Shown: piece by piece, positions 1 through 8,122 of the stretch
Layout of the letters: each line of letters begins with the position of its first letter
Numbering within the stretch: position 1 is the stretch's first letter
DNA from: Gammaproteobacteria bacterium
GTDB lineage: Bacteria; Pseudomonadota; Gammaproteobacteria; Porifericomitales; Porifericomitaceae
Direction of reading: 5' to 3'
DNA length: 34,287 nt
Assembly (NCBI GenBank): GCA_014238615.1
Contig: JABAAT010000042.1
Span: 1-34,287 of the forward strand
The notes under the pieces: model-generated
The model's database searches: none
What the model saw: only the letters and a program-made list of their open reading frames with translations
Told to the model about the DNA's origin: nothing
Program-made: the position numbers and the translations under genes

Positions 1-74
1 CGGCTAGTCGCGCCTGTCACGAAGTTGTGTTGATGTTTTTACCACACATCGGGAGCCGGGCCGTGCGATTTTCT

Positions 75-1706
75 TCAGGTCGACTTCTTAAGCTGATCGA
101 TGATGCTGGCCTGACCTTTGGCGTCTAGGAGGGCGTCGCCCAGGTTGGCATCACTCAGGTCGGCTCCATCTAAGCGGGCGCCGCGCAGGTCGGCGCTGCA
201 AAGCTGGGCTCTACTCAGGTCGGCCTTATTCAGGTTAGCCCCGCAGAGGTTAGCATCACGCAGGTTGGCACCTTCCGGGTCGCTTTTTTCCAGATCTCTC
301 TCGGACAAGTTGGTCATATTGTCTTTGTCTACGCCATACAGCCTGGCTTTTTTCACCTTGGCTTTTCGCAGATCGACATCGCTTAGTTTGGCACCGCGCA
401 AATCGGCGGCGCGCAGGTCTGCACCGGACATCTTGACCCCTTTCAGGATGGCCCCTCTCAGGATGGCCTTGCTCAGGTTGGCTCCACTCAGATCGGCTAC
501 ACCGGTGACACCAGGCAGTTTGCCGTAATGAACGGAGGCGCCCAAGTAGGCACCACGCAGGTCGGCTCCGCTCAGGTCAGCACGACTCAGCTTGGCGCAG
601 CGGTCTTGTGGAGCTAAACCCATCAAGTTAGCTTTATGCAGGATGGCATTGTTCAGTTTGGCCCCGCGTAGGTCGGCTCCACGGCCCAAGAGGGCACGGC
701 TGAGATTGGCTCCCTCCAGTTTGGCTCCGCGCAGGTCGGCTCCGAGCAGCCAGGCGTCTTCCAGATGGGCTTTGCGCAGATTGGCCTCTTTCAGGTTGGC
801 GTTTTCCAGGTTGGCCTCTTTCAAGTTGGCGCCTTCCAGGTTGGCCTCTTTCAAGTTGGCGCCTTCCAGATGGGCCTTTTCCAAGTTGGCGCCTTCCAGA
901 TGGGCCTCTTCCAGATGGGCGTCTTCCAGATGGGCCTCTTTCAAGTTGGCGCCTTCCAGATGGGCTTTGCGCAGATTGGAACTGCTCAAGTCTTTTCCGC
1001 TCAGGTTTTTCCCGCGCAGATTGGCACCGCTCAGGTCTTTCCTGCTCAGGTCAAGTTTTCGGTATTGTGTTGCTTCCCGTAGCAGGCGGCGCAGCAGGGC
1101 CGGCTCTTCCGGCACGTGTGCCCGGCCGCCGGCGCAGTGTGCCCGCACGATGCGTTGCAGCGTTTCCAGGCAGTGCTGGAAGTCATCGTTTACCACGCGG
1201 TAGTCGTAGTCCGCGGCGTGCCGCAGGTCCGTCTCCAGGTCGTGCATGCGTTCCAGGATCACCTCTTCGCTGTCCTGGCTGCGGCTGTGCAATCGCCGCA
1301 GCAGTTCTTCCGGGGAGGGCGGCAGAATGAAGATGGAGGTGGTTTGCGGGTAATGCTTCCGCAGTGCCGCGGCGCCCTGCCAATCCAGTTCCAGCAGTAG
1401 TCCCCGGTCGGTGTCCATGTGCTCCAGCACGACATTCCGGCTGGTGCCGTAGTGGTTGCCATGTACCACGGCGTGTTCCAGGAATTCCTCGCGGCGCACG
1501 CGTTCCAGGAACTCCGCGCAGTCGATAAAGTGGTATTCCACGCCGTCCTGTTCCCCCTGGCGGCGCGTTCGCGTGGTGTGTGAGATCGTAAAACGCAGCG
1601 TTGGTTCAGCTTCCAGCAGGGCGCGTATCAGGGAGCTTTTACCGCCGCCGGATGGCGCCGAAATCACGAAGAGATTGTCGGTCCCGGTCGGTGTTGTTTT
1701 CGCCAT
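75..1706 (-). CDS. gmk: Guanylate kinase fused to a C-terminal pentapeptide-repeat domain
   Basis: This is one uninterrupted 543-residue frame. Residues 1-212 are a complete guanylate kinase, which phosphorylates GMP to GDP with ATP in the cytoplasm. The visible motifs are the P-loop SAPSGGGKSS (about 16-25), the GMP-binding segment SHTTRTRRQGEQDG (42-55), HYGTSR (85-90) and LELDWQGA (105-112). Ordinary Gmk ends after about 207 residues, at the equivalent of LLRRLLREA. Here the frame runs on for another 320 residues or so of A(D/N)LxG-type pentapeptides, enough for roughly 16 turns of a right-handed quadrilateral beta-helix. The register is broken near GRGADLRG, near VHYGKLPGVTGV and near VDKDNMTN. 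The gene lies 15 bp after an M17 peptidase gene, so the two are probably co-transcribed. rpoZ and spoT, common gmk neighbours, are not visible downstream. The kinase call is firm; the role of the repeat domain is unknown. Confidence 0.93.
   Translation of the reverse strand: MAKTTPTGTDNLFVISAPSGGGKSSLIRALLEAEPTLRFTISHTTRTRRQGEQDGVEYHFIDCAEFLERVRREEFLEHAVVHGNHYGTSRNVVLEHMDTDRGLLLELDWQGAAALRKHYPQTTSIFILPPSPEELLRRLHSRSQDSEEVILERMHDLETDLRHAADYDYRVVNDDFQHCLETLQRIVRAHCAGGRAHVPEEPALLRRLLREATQYRKLDLSRKDLSGANLRGKNLSGKDLSSSNLRKAHLEGANLKEAHLEDAHLEEAHLEGANLEKAHLEGANLKEANLEGANLKEANLENANLKEANLRKAHLEDAWLLGADLRGAKLEGANLSRALLGRGADLRGAKLNNAILHKANLMGLAPQDRCAKLSRADLSGADLRGAYLGASVHYGKLPGVTGVADLSGANLSKAILRGAILKGVKMSGADLRAADLRGAKLSDVDLRKAKVKKARLYGVDKDNMTNLSERDLEKSDPEGANLRDANLCGANLNKADLSRAQLCSADLRGARLDGADLSDANLGDALLDAKGQASIIDQLKKST
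781..960. repeat. 30-bp tandem repeats inside the pentapeptide domain
   Basis: Six consecutive units with a 30-bp period (starts 781, 811, 841, 871, 901, 931) each encode two pentapeptides. The units at 811 and 841 differ at only one base, which points to recent expansion by slippage or unequal recombination. The period is an exact multiple of the codon and of the pentapeptide, so changes in copy number keep the protein in frame. Confidence 0.85.
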
Positions 1707-1721
1707 CGCTCTGCGACCGCT

Positions 1722-3239
1722 TCAGGGTGCTTGCGCACGCCGCGCTCCGGCCCGGTCAAGGCCGATCAGCCGGCGATCCAGGAGCAGATGCAGGGCCAGG
1801 CGCACCCCGAAGCCGGTGCTGGAGGTCGGCACGTGGGCCAGGCCGCCCTTGTGCCGTGCGCTGCCCAGGTCCAGGTGGATCCAGGGCACCTCCGGCGGTA
1901 CGAAATGCCGCAGGAAGCGCGCCGCCAGGATGTGATCCGGCAGGCTGCCGTCCCGGGCGCACTGCCGCAGGTCGGCGATTTGACTCTGCAGCGCCGTGTC
2001 GTAATCCTTGTCCATGGGGAACGGCCAGACACGTTCTCCGCATTCGCTGCCGCCCGCGATCAATTCCGGCAGGAACACCGGCCGGTTGGTGAAGGCCCCG
2101 CTGTACGCGGGGCCCAGGGCGTGGATGCAGGCCCCGGTGAGTGTCGCGAAGTCCAGCATCAGTTGCGGTTTGGCGCGCGCCGCCAGCGTCAGGGTGTCGG
2201 CCAGTACCATGCGTCCCTCCGCATCCGTGTCCACGATTTCGATGGTGCTGCCGTTCAGGGCTTTCACGACATCGTTCGGTTTGTAGGAGCGCGGCCCGAT
2301 CTCATTGCTGGCCAGGGCCAGCCAGCAATCCACCGAGGCGTGCGCCTTGAGCCGTGTCAGCGCGTGCAACACGCCCAGCGCCACCGCACTGCCGGTCATG
2401 TCCTCGTGCATGCCGAACATGTGCCGGGCCGATTTCAGATTGACGCCCCCGGTGTCGTAGCACAGACCCTTGCCGACCAGCGCAATACGCGGGCGGGCTT
2501 TGCCGGAGCCGTGCTCCCAGTGCAGATGCACGATGCCGGACTGCGAGTCCGGGGCGCCCTGCGCCACTGCCGTGAAAGCGCCGGCGCCGCGGCGGCGGAG
2601 GGCGGCCATGTCGAGGAACTCCAGTTTCCAGCCTGCACGCCGTGCCAGGCGCCGTATGTGCCGCAGGTAGATGCGGGGGGTCAAGAGGTTTCCCGGCGTG
2701 GTGCAGAGCGCCCGCGCCAGGCCGTTGCCCGCGGCTTCAGCCAGGCACCGGGCTGCCAGGCGCCGCTCGCGCAGTCCATACAGATGCAATACCTGGGGTG
2801 CCGGGGCGGGTTCCGCCCGCTTCTTGTAGCTTGGCAGGTGCACCGAGCGCGCCAGCGTCGCCGCCAGCAGGGCTTCCGCTACCCGTCGCAGGGCGTTCCC
2901 CTGGAAGCCGAGAGGCACCAGGTGCAGCGCCCCCGAATCAGGCGGTTGCAGTGCACACAGCTTGCGGCATAACTCCAGCAACGCGAAGGTGGAAAGTTCT
3001 CCGACGCGCGCCACGGAGAGCCGTGTGCCGCGTGCGTTGGGCAGCTCCGTGACCAGCAGGGCATTCCCCGGCGCACGCCGCCGCCAGCGCTGCTGCAACA
3101 GCGTCCCGAAAGGTAACTGCTCCCAGGCGGCGTCTTGCGCGAGCAGCAGCATGCAGGCCTGCATGCGGTTCAGCGCCGTTTCCGAGGGGGGTTTCCCATG
3201 CAGCCGGATTTCCGGAAGCTGTCCCGGGAAGTCAAACAT
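1722..3239 (-). CDS. M17-family leucyl aminopeptidase-like protein
   Basis: A 505-residue cytosolic metallopeptidase of the leucyl aminopeptidase (M17) family, which removes N-terminal residues from peptides using two metal ions. The catalytic domain occupies the C-terminal half. It has VGKGLCYDTGG (about 255-265, with the conserved Lys257 and Asp262), HEDMTGSA (278-285) and VDTDAEGR (336-343, with ligands Asp339 and Glu341 and the catalytic Arg343). The family usually reads NTDAEGR, so Asn is replaced by Asp here. The N-terminal domain is divergent and rich in Arg, and the protein may be a M17 subgroup other than PepA. The ATG at 3239 has a weak upstream TTGAGG. The gene is divergent from the Sel1 pair and is followed 15 bp later by the gmk fusion. 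Confidence 0.85.
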   Translation of the reverse strand: MFDFPGQLPEIRLHGKPPSETALNRMQACMLLLAQDAAWEQLPFGTLLQQRWRRRAPGNALLVTELPNARGTRLSVARVGELSTFALLELCRKLCALQPPDSGALHLVPLGFQGNALRRVAEALLAATLARSVHLPSYKKRAEPAPAPQVLHLYGLRERRLAARCLAEAAGNGLARALCTTPGNLLTPRIYLRHIRRLARRAGWKLEFLDMAALRRRGAGAFTAVAQGAPDSQSGIVHLHWEHGSGKARPRIALVGKGLCYDTGGVNLKSARHMFGMHEDMTGSAVALGVLHALTRLKAHASVDCWLALASNEIGPRSYKPNDVVKALNGSTIEIVDTDAEGRMVLADTLTLAARAKPQLMLDFATLTGACIHALGPAYSGAFTNRPVFLPELIAGGSECGERVWPFPMDKDYDTALQSQIADLRQCARDGSLPDHILAARFLRHFVPPEVPWIHLDLGSARHKGGLAHVPTSSTGFGVRLALHLLLDRRLIGLDRAGARRAQAP

Positions 3240-3319
3240 CAGTTAAGACCTCAAGGCCGGGCGCCGGACAGCGGTGCGGCACAGCGGGGACGGGGAGGAT
3301 GGAGTCGCTTTTCAAGCAT

Positions 3320-3345
3320 GAGCACGGCAGGGGAGCACGGCAGGG
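3320..3345. repeat. Perfect 13-bp tandem duplication in the divergent intergenic region
   Basis: GAGCACGGCAGGG occurs twice back to back between the M17 peptidase gene and the Sel1 operon. It could be a double operator, or simply a chance slippage product. No protein partner is evident. Confidence 0.6.
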
Positions 3346-3374
3346 TTTGGGCGGGCGCCGGTGTTCAGGGTTTC

Positions 3375-3403
3375 TTACGTATCGCGCGCGCTTATCATAT
3401 AGT
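3375..3403 (+). promoter_or_regulatory. Possible sigma70 promoter for the Sel1 operon
   Basis: TATAGT (3398-3403) is a good -10 box, 17 bp downstream of TTACGT (3375-3380), a poor -35 box. It stands out in a short AT-rich patch within a GC-rich leader, about 90 bp before the GTG start of the first Sel1 gene. Confidence 0.3.
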
Positions 3404-3496
3404 ATCCGGGCACGTCCCCACCCAGTGCCCCGGCGCGGGCCGCGCGCCGACCAGGGGACGCCTCGGGATCGTCCGCGGACGGAGGAAAAGGATCAA

Positions 3497-4597
3497 GTGA
3501 GAAAATTGCTGTTCGTGTTGTTGCTGATGCTCTCAGGCGCCGTTGCGGCGGCGGCTCCCTCGGCTTCGCCCCTGCAGGAGCTAAGCCGTCCTTCCGGCCC
3601 GGATTCCGCCCCGGTGCCCAGGATGGAGGTCGCGTTACTGAGGCGGCAGGCGCGCGCCGGGGATGCCGAATCGCAGTATGCCCTTGGCCTGTTTCATCTC
3701 GCCGGGGTGGGCGTGCCGCTTGATGACGGTGCGGCGAAGCGCTGGTTCGAGCAGGCGGCGCGCCAGTACCATGCCTCCGCTCAATACAGGCTGGGCCTGA
3801 TGTATCACCAGGGCGGTGCTGCGGACGGCGTCCGGGAGGAAGCCAGGGAGCATGAACTCAGGGAGGCGTTGCGCTGGTATCGTTTGGCGGCGCACCAGGA
3901 CCATGCCGGGGCGCAAAGCAACCTCGGCCTGATGCATTACCAGGGCCTGGGTGTGGAGCGGGACGCCGAGGCGGCGCTTGACTGGTACCTGCGTGCGGCG
4001 CGCCAGGGTCATGCCGAGGCCCAGTACAACCTCGGCCTGATGCATTACCAGGGCGGCGCGGAGAACGTGGGGCCTGGCGATGACGAGGCCTTTCGCTGGC
4101 TCCAGGAAGCAGCGCGCCAGGACTATCCCCCGGCGCAGTACCTGCTCGGTGAGATGTATGCCGCCGGGCGGCTCGGGAAGCCCGACGAAACTGAAGCGCT
4201 GCGTTGGATTCAGCGCGCGGCGCGCCTGGGCCATGCCCGGGCCCAGTACTTACTCGGCGTGATGTACTACATCGGCCAGGGCGGTCTGCCGCGGGATCCA
4301 GGCATGGCCTTGCAGTGGTACACCCTGGCGGCGGAGCGGGGGAATAGCCCGGCGCGTCACAAGCTCGGCCTGATGTATTACCGGGGAAGGGACGTGGAAC
4401 GTGATGCCTATCGGGCGTATCTCTGGCTCGGGCTCGCGGCCGGCGCCGGTTACGAGAAGTCGGTCAAGGTGCTGGATCAGGCAGCGGAGCTGCTTACTCC
4501 TGGACAACTTGCCGAGGCGCGCCGAGAGATTGCGCGCCGCGCCGGGTCCGACGCCGGGGCGCCCGGCCGGCACGCTATAGCGGAGCGGGGCGAGTGA
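3497..4597 (+). CDS. Exported Sel1-repeat (SLR) protein, first of a pair
   Basis: A 366-residue protein starting at GTG 3497, chosen because an AAGGA ribosome site lies just upstream and the product begins with a clean signal peptide (KLLFVLLLMLSGAVAAAA). The rest is seven Sel1-like helical repeats of about 36 residues, recognisable by AxAQYxLGLMYxxG and ALxWYxxAAxQGH. SLR proteins act as protein-interaction scaffolds, often in the periplasm. The exact partner cannot be read from the sequence. The stop overlaps the next gene's start in GTGA, so the two SLR proteins are translationally coupled and probably arose by duplication. A longer frame runs upstream to 3299, but it has no signal peptide and is unlikely to be the real start. 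Confidence 0.85.
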   Translation: MRKLLFVLLLMLSGAVAAAAPSASPLQELSRPSGPDSAPVPRMEVALLRRQARAGDAESQYALGLFHLAGVGVPLDDGAAKRWFEQAARQYHASAQYRLGLMYHQGGAADGVREEAREHELREALRWYRLAAHQDHAGAQSNLGLMHYQGLGVERDAEAALDWYLRAARQGHAEAQYNLGLMHYQGGAENVGPGDDEAFRWLQEAARQDYPPAQYLLGEMYAAGRLGKPDETEALRWIQRAARLGHARAQYLLGVMYYIGQGGLPRDPGMALQWYTLAAERGNSPARHKLGLMYYRGRDVERDAYRAYLWLGLAAGAGYEKSVKVLDQAAELLTPGQLAEARREIARRAGSDAGAPGRHAIAERGE

Positions 4598-6012
4598 GAC
4601 GCTTTCCGATCTTACTCGCCTTGCTGTTGAGTCCGGCGGCGGTCGCCCAGGACGAGGCGGCGACCCCATCCGCGGGGGACATCGATGTCGAGACTGTCGG
4701 AACGACGCGGGAAAAGATTGAGGCGGCCCGGCAGGCCGTGGAGGAAAAGGCTGAAGCGGGAGACGCGGATGCCCAGTACCTGGTGGGAGCCATGTATATC
4801 AAGGGTGAGATCGTGCCGCGCGATAACGCCGAAGCGCTCAAGTGGTGGCGGCGGGCCGCGGCCCAGAGACACGCTCAATCGCAAGCCGCCATCGGTGCCC
4901 TGTACGCGGACGGCCTGGGCGTGCCGCAGGATGATGCTGAGGCTTTGAAATGGCTGCGGCTCGCGGCCAACCAGAACCACGCGCATGCGCAGTATGTCGT
5001 TGGTTCCATGTACGCGATCGGCCGGGGCGCCGAGGCCAGTGACGAAGAGGCCATCAGGTGGTGGAGGAAATCCGCGGAACAAGGCTACGCATTGGCCCAG
5101 TCCGTACTCGGTATCTTGTATGCCGAGGGCGCCGACAAGATCCCGCGTGACACGGACAAGGCCCTGCTTTGGCTGCGGCGCGCCGCGGACCAGGGGAATG
5201 CGGACGCGCAAAACAAGCTGGGCGAGTTGTACGCCCGGGGCCGAGGCGTGGCCCAGGACGAGTCCCAGGCCGCCGCCTGGTTCCACAAGGCGGCGGAGCA
5301 GGGCAATGTGAATGCGCAAAGCAACCTGGGCGGACTCTACGCCGACGGCCGGGGCGTAGAGCGCGATGACGCCAGGTCCGCTGAGTGGCTGCGTAAGGCG
5401 GCGCTCGGAAACCACCCCAAGGCGCAGTACTACCTGGGCCTGATGTATGCCGGCGGCCGAGGCGTGGGACGTGATGAGGCCGAGGCCCTCGGTTGGATCC
5501 GCAAGGCCGCCGAGCGGAATTTAGCCCAGGCGCAGTACCACTTGGGCGGGCTCTACAACAGCGGCGGCGGCGGCGTGGAACAGGATGCGCAAGCGGCCTT
5601 CCAGTGGTTCCGCAAGGCGGCCCTCCAGGGCCATGCCGAGTCACAGCATAATCTCGCCGTGCTGTACCGCATCGGTCGGGGCACGGCGCCCGATCCGGCC
5701 GCAGTCCGCAAGTGGCTGCACCGTTCGGGTGAGGGCGGTTTCGTTCCGGCGCAGCACAAGCTCGGCCTGTTGTACCACCAGGGGGACGGCGTCTCCCGGG
5801 ACCCCTACCAAGCTTACATCTGGCTCTCCCTGGCGCGGGCCGGGGGCTTCAGCCAGGCCGCCGAGGTTCAGGTGGAGGTCTCCGCTTCCCTGACCGAGGA
5901 GCAACGCGCCGAGGCCGACCGGGAAATCACCCGCATCCAGGAACACCTCGGGCGCCCCGAGTCTCCCGTCACATCATCCCCCTCCGCGGCGGAAGGCACC
6001 CCGCAACCGTAA
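4594..6012 (+). CDS. Exported Sel1-repeat (SLR) protein, second of a pair
   Basis: A 472-residue protein with a GTG start that overlaps the previous stop by 4 bp. An N-terminal signal peptide (LLALLLSPAAVAQ, probable cleavage after AVA) is followed by about ten Sel1 repeats covering roughly residues 50-415. Typical units contain AQYYLGLMYAGGRGVGRD and ALGWIRKAAE. The C-terminal tail is rich in Ser, Pro and Thr and probably disordered. Repeat spacing is more regular than in the upstream paralogue. As an exported all-helical repeat protein it is likely to scaffold an envelope complex or sense envelope stress. No enzymatic motif is present and the specific role is unknown. Confidence 0.87.
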   Translation: MRRFPILLALLLSPAAVAQDEAATPSAGDIDVETVGTTREKIEAARQAVEEKAEAGDADAQYLVGAMYIKGEIVPRDNAEALKWWRRAAAQRHAQSQAAIGALYADGLGVPQDDAEALKWLRLAANQNHAHAQYVVGSMYAIGRGAEASDEEAIRWWRKSAEQGYALAQSVLGILYAEGADKIPRDTDKALLWLRRAADQGNADAQNKLGELYARGRGVAQDESQAAAWFHKAAEQGNVNAQSNLGGLYADGRGVERDDARSAEWLRKAALGNHPKAQYYLGLMYAGGRGVGRDEAEALGWIRKAAERNLAQAQYHLGGLYNSGGGGVEQDAQAAFQWFRKAALQGHAESQHNLAVLYRIGRGTAPDPAAVRKWLHRSGEGGFVPAQHKLGLLYHQGDGVSRDPYQAYIWLSLARAGGFSQAAEVQVEVSASLTEEQRAEADREITRIQEHLGRPESPVTSSPSAAEGTPQP

Positions 6013-6102
6013 AGATCGGCATCCTTTCTCATTCGATCGCCTCTCTGCCTCCCCGCCTCCGCGCCGCACCCAAAGTCCGGTGTGGCACCGTGTGCATGCC
6101 TA

Positions 6103-6390
6103 TTACTTTGGAACGGCTTCCAGGAAACCTTGAATGTATCCTGAAGGTAAATTAATGATGACATCATCATGTCCTCCAATGACCTTTATTCTAATCCCTG
6201 AGTCAGCATATTTCTGCAGGTATTCACGATCAAGAGCGACTGAAGTTGCCTCTTTGTGTGCACAAGGCATCGTATCGAAATCTAACTTGCTGCTATGGCC
6301 GGCTATGATTAGCTCATGACCATATTCATCATACGCTGCCGGCTCCTCTGGTTTTACATCTTCATAATTGGACAAAAGAAGCCAGTACAT
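6103..6390 (-). CDS. Hypothetical protein, possibly the 3' part of a frameshifted gene
   Basis: A 95-residue frame (first residues MYWLLLSNYEDVKPEEP) that I do not recognise. It starts inside the last codons of the next ORF upstream (ends at 6362) in a different frame; the two overlap by 29 bp. The overlapping peptides (IYVLASF in one frame, MYWLLLSNYED in the other) suggest that a single base change may have split one exported protein of about 185 residues. No clear ribosome site precedes the ATG at 6390. Acidic and charged residues dominate, with no membrane segment after the first residues. Codon use is AT-rich compared with flanking genes. Confidence 0.5.
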   Translation of the reverse strand: MYWLLLSNYEDVKPEEPAAYDEYGHELIIAGHSSKLDFDTMPCAHKEATSVALDREYLQKYADSGIRIKVIGGHDDVIINLPSGYIQGFLEAVPK

Positions 6391-6643
6391 AAATCGTGCT
6401 GTCTTCCTTAATGTGATGTTCTGATATCAGAAAAGCAAGGCTGAATTCACATTCTGAAGTTTTTCCTGTTTCTAGAACACTACCTTGATATATGATGATA
6501 CTCCTGAAAGGGTCCCTTTCGATCCTCACCTTGATTACTTCTTCAGGCACGCTTATAACAGCATATTCTTCGGCTTCATCCTGGCCCGCTGCGGAACCAG
6601 TTAGAACGAAGCCAAGGACAATAAACAATATGCATCTATTCAT
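6362..6643 (-). CDS. Small exported hypothetical protein
   Basis: A 93-residue product when started at the ATG at 6643. That start has a strong AAGGAG ribosome site 7 bp upstream and gives a textbook signal peptide (CILFIVLGFVLTGSAAGQ). An in-frame upstream ATG at 6709 would add 22 charged residues before the signal and is less likely. The mature part is short, acidic and unrecognised. It may be a truncated version of a longer protein that continues in the frame ending at 6103. The gene sits in the AT-richer island between 24-bp direct repeats, which suggests acquisition from elsewhere. Confidence 0.6.
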   Translation of the reverse strand: MNRCILFIVLGFVLTGSAAGQDEAEEYAVISVPEEVIKVRIERDPFRSIIIYQGSVLETGKTSECEFSLAFLISEHHIKEDSTIYVLASFVQL

Positions 6644-6753
6644 AAGATTTCTCCTTCTGCTCCCCGCCGCATCCAAAGTCCGGTAGGTTGACTGGTCTTC
6701 CAGCCGCAAATGACCTTCGGCCTAAAGACACTTAATCGTGCGGCGCCGGGGGG

Positions 6754-8067
6754 TCAGGGTTTGTCGTCTGGTTTCGTTGCCTGTTGCGGCTTCGCGTCTT
6801 TTCCGTTCAGCTGCATGAGCCGCACCTTCTTGACCGCGTTAGCGCTGATCTGCACCACCTCGAACATGTAGTTCTCAATGAGCAGGCTGACTCCCGGCGC
6901 CGGGATCTGCTCCAGGCGCTCCAGGATCAGGCCGTTCAGGGTGCGCGCCTCCCCGGTAGGCAGTTGCCAGCCCAGTTCCTGGTTGATGTCGCGCACGTTG
7001 CTGGAGCCGTCCACCAGGTAGCTGCCGTCATGGCGCGGCTGGATCGTGTCGCCTTGGATGGGTGAGCCGCTGTCGAATTCCCCCACGACCTCCTCGAGGA
7101 TGTCCTCCAGGCTGACCAGGCCGAGCAGGGCGCCGTATTCGTCCACCACCAGGCCGAGCTGCTCCCGGTGATTCTGGAAGTTTTGCAGTTGCCGGAAGAT
7201 CGGGGTGCCCTCGGGGATGAAGTAGGCTTCCTCCGCCAGGCCGCGCAGCCGCGCGCCATCCAGTTCCTCGCCGTTGGCGAGCAGGTGCAGCGCCTTGTGC
7301 AGGGACAGGATGCCCTCGATCCGGTCTGGTTCACCGCTGTACACCGGCAACCGGGAGTGCGTGCTGGATAGGATTTGTTCCCTCAGTTCATCGGTGGAGA
7401 GATTCAGATCCAGGGCTTCTATCTCCTTGCGCGGCGCCATCGCTTCCTCGATGCCCAGCTGCTCCAGGTCCAGGATCCGGAGCAGCATGTCCCGGTGGCG
7501 GCCGGAGATGATGCTGCTGGCCTCACGCACCACGGTGCGCAATTCCTCCTGGCTGAGCGGCGTCAGGCCCGTGTGCGTTGTCTGCCGGGATTTACCGAAG
7601 AGCCGCAGGATGCCTCTCGTGGTGTTGTTCAGCAGTTGCACCAGGGGATGCAGCAACCGCATGAGGGGCGACAGCACGTACGCCGAGGTCAGGGCGAAAC
7701 GCTCCGGGTACAGCGCGGCCAGGGTTTTGGGTAATAGTTCGGCGAATACCACGGTCACGATGCTGAGCAGCAGGATGAAGGTGGGTTGCCCGGCCTCGCC
7801 GAGCAGCCGCAGGCCGATGAGGGAAGCGAACCACACGGCCGTGAAGTTGGCGACGTTGTTGCCGAGCAGGATCAGGGTGATGAGCCGATCCGGCCGTTCC
7901 AGCAGGCGCGCGGCGCGCCGTGCGCCGCGGTGCCGTTGTTGTTCAAGGTACCTGAGGCGGTAACGGTTGATGGCCATCATGCCGGTTTCCGCGCTGGAGA
8001 AGAACGCGGAGCACAACACCAGGAAGAGCAACGCGCCGCACAGGATAAGCAGGGGAATGTCGTTCAA
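6754..8067 (-). CDS. corB: CorB/CNNM-type transporter with DUF21, CBS pair and CorC domain
   Basis: A 437-residue inner-membrane protein of the CNNM/CorB (YfjD) family, linked to Mg2+/Co2+ export and resistance. The N-terminal DUF21 domain (about 1-180) has the family's SAFFSSAETGMMAINRYRL signature and hydrophobic helices. A CBS-domain pair follows (about 190-330, with APRKEIEALDL and SRLPVYSGEPDRIEGILSLH), including the conserved VVDEYGALLGLVSLEDILEE segment. A C-terminal CorC_HlyC domain (about 345-425, DGSYLVDGSSNVRDINQEL) completes the usual order, and length matches the family. It lies 55 bp downstream of ypjD and is divergent from ffh, the same arrangement as yfjD-ypjD-ffh in enterobacteria. 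Confidence 0.92.
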   Translation of the reverse strand: MNDIPLLILCGALLFLVLCSAFFSSAETGMMAINRYRLRYLEQQRHRGARRAARLLERPDRLITLILLGNNVANFTAVWFASLIGLRLLGEAGQPTFILLLSIVTVVFAELLPKTLAALYPERFALTSAYVLSPLMRLLHPLVQLLNNTTRGILRLFGKSRQTTHTGLTPLSQEELRTVVREASSIISGRHRDMLLRILDLEQLGIEEAMAPRKEIEALDLNLSTDELREQILSSTHSRLPVYSGEPDRIEGILSLHKALHLLANGEELDGARLRGLAEEAYFIPEGTPIFRQLQNFQNHREQLGLVVDEYGALLGLVSLEDILEEVVGEFDSGSPIQGDTIQPRHDGSYLVDGSSNVRDINQELGWQLPTGEARTLNGLILERLEQIPAPGVSLLIENYMFEVVQISANAVKKVRLMQLNGKDAKPQQATKPDDKP

Positions 8068-8122
8068 GCAGGGGTACCGGTTAGGCTCCGGCGCATGGTG
8101 CGCGGTGGAGCGGCCTGGGAGC

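Larger units (their letters stand above)
6058..6684. repeat. 24-bp direct repeats flanking an AT-richer insert
   Basis: A 24-bp sequence at 6058-6081 recurs at 6661-6684 with two mismatches; the shared core is CCAAAGTCCGGT. The 603-bp period encloses the two small ORFs, whose base composition is clearly lower in GC than either side. This looks like an inserted cassette or a duplication-bounded region. No transposase or integrase is present. Confidence 0.65.

Noticed and set aside
781-960. CRISPR-like regular repeats
   Set aside because: The period is 30 bp with no separate spacers, and the repeats are pentapeptide codons.
1731-2972. 413-codon plus-strand frame opposite the M17 peptidase gene
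   Set aside because: Antisense shadow without any recognisable motif; the minus strand carries the metal-binding motifs.
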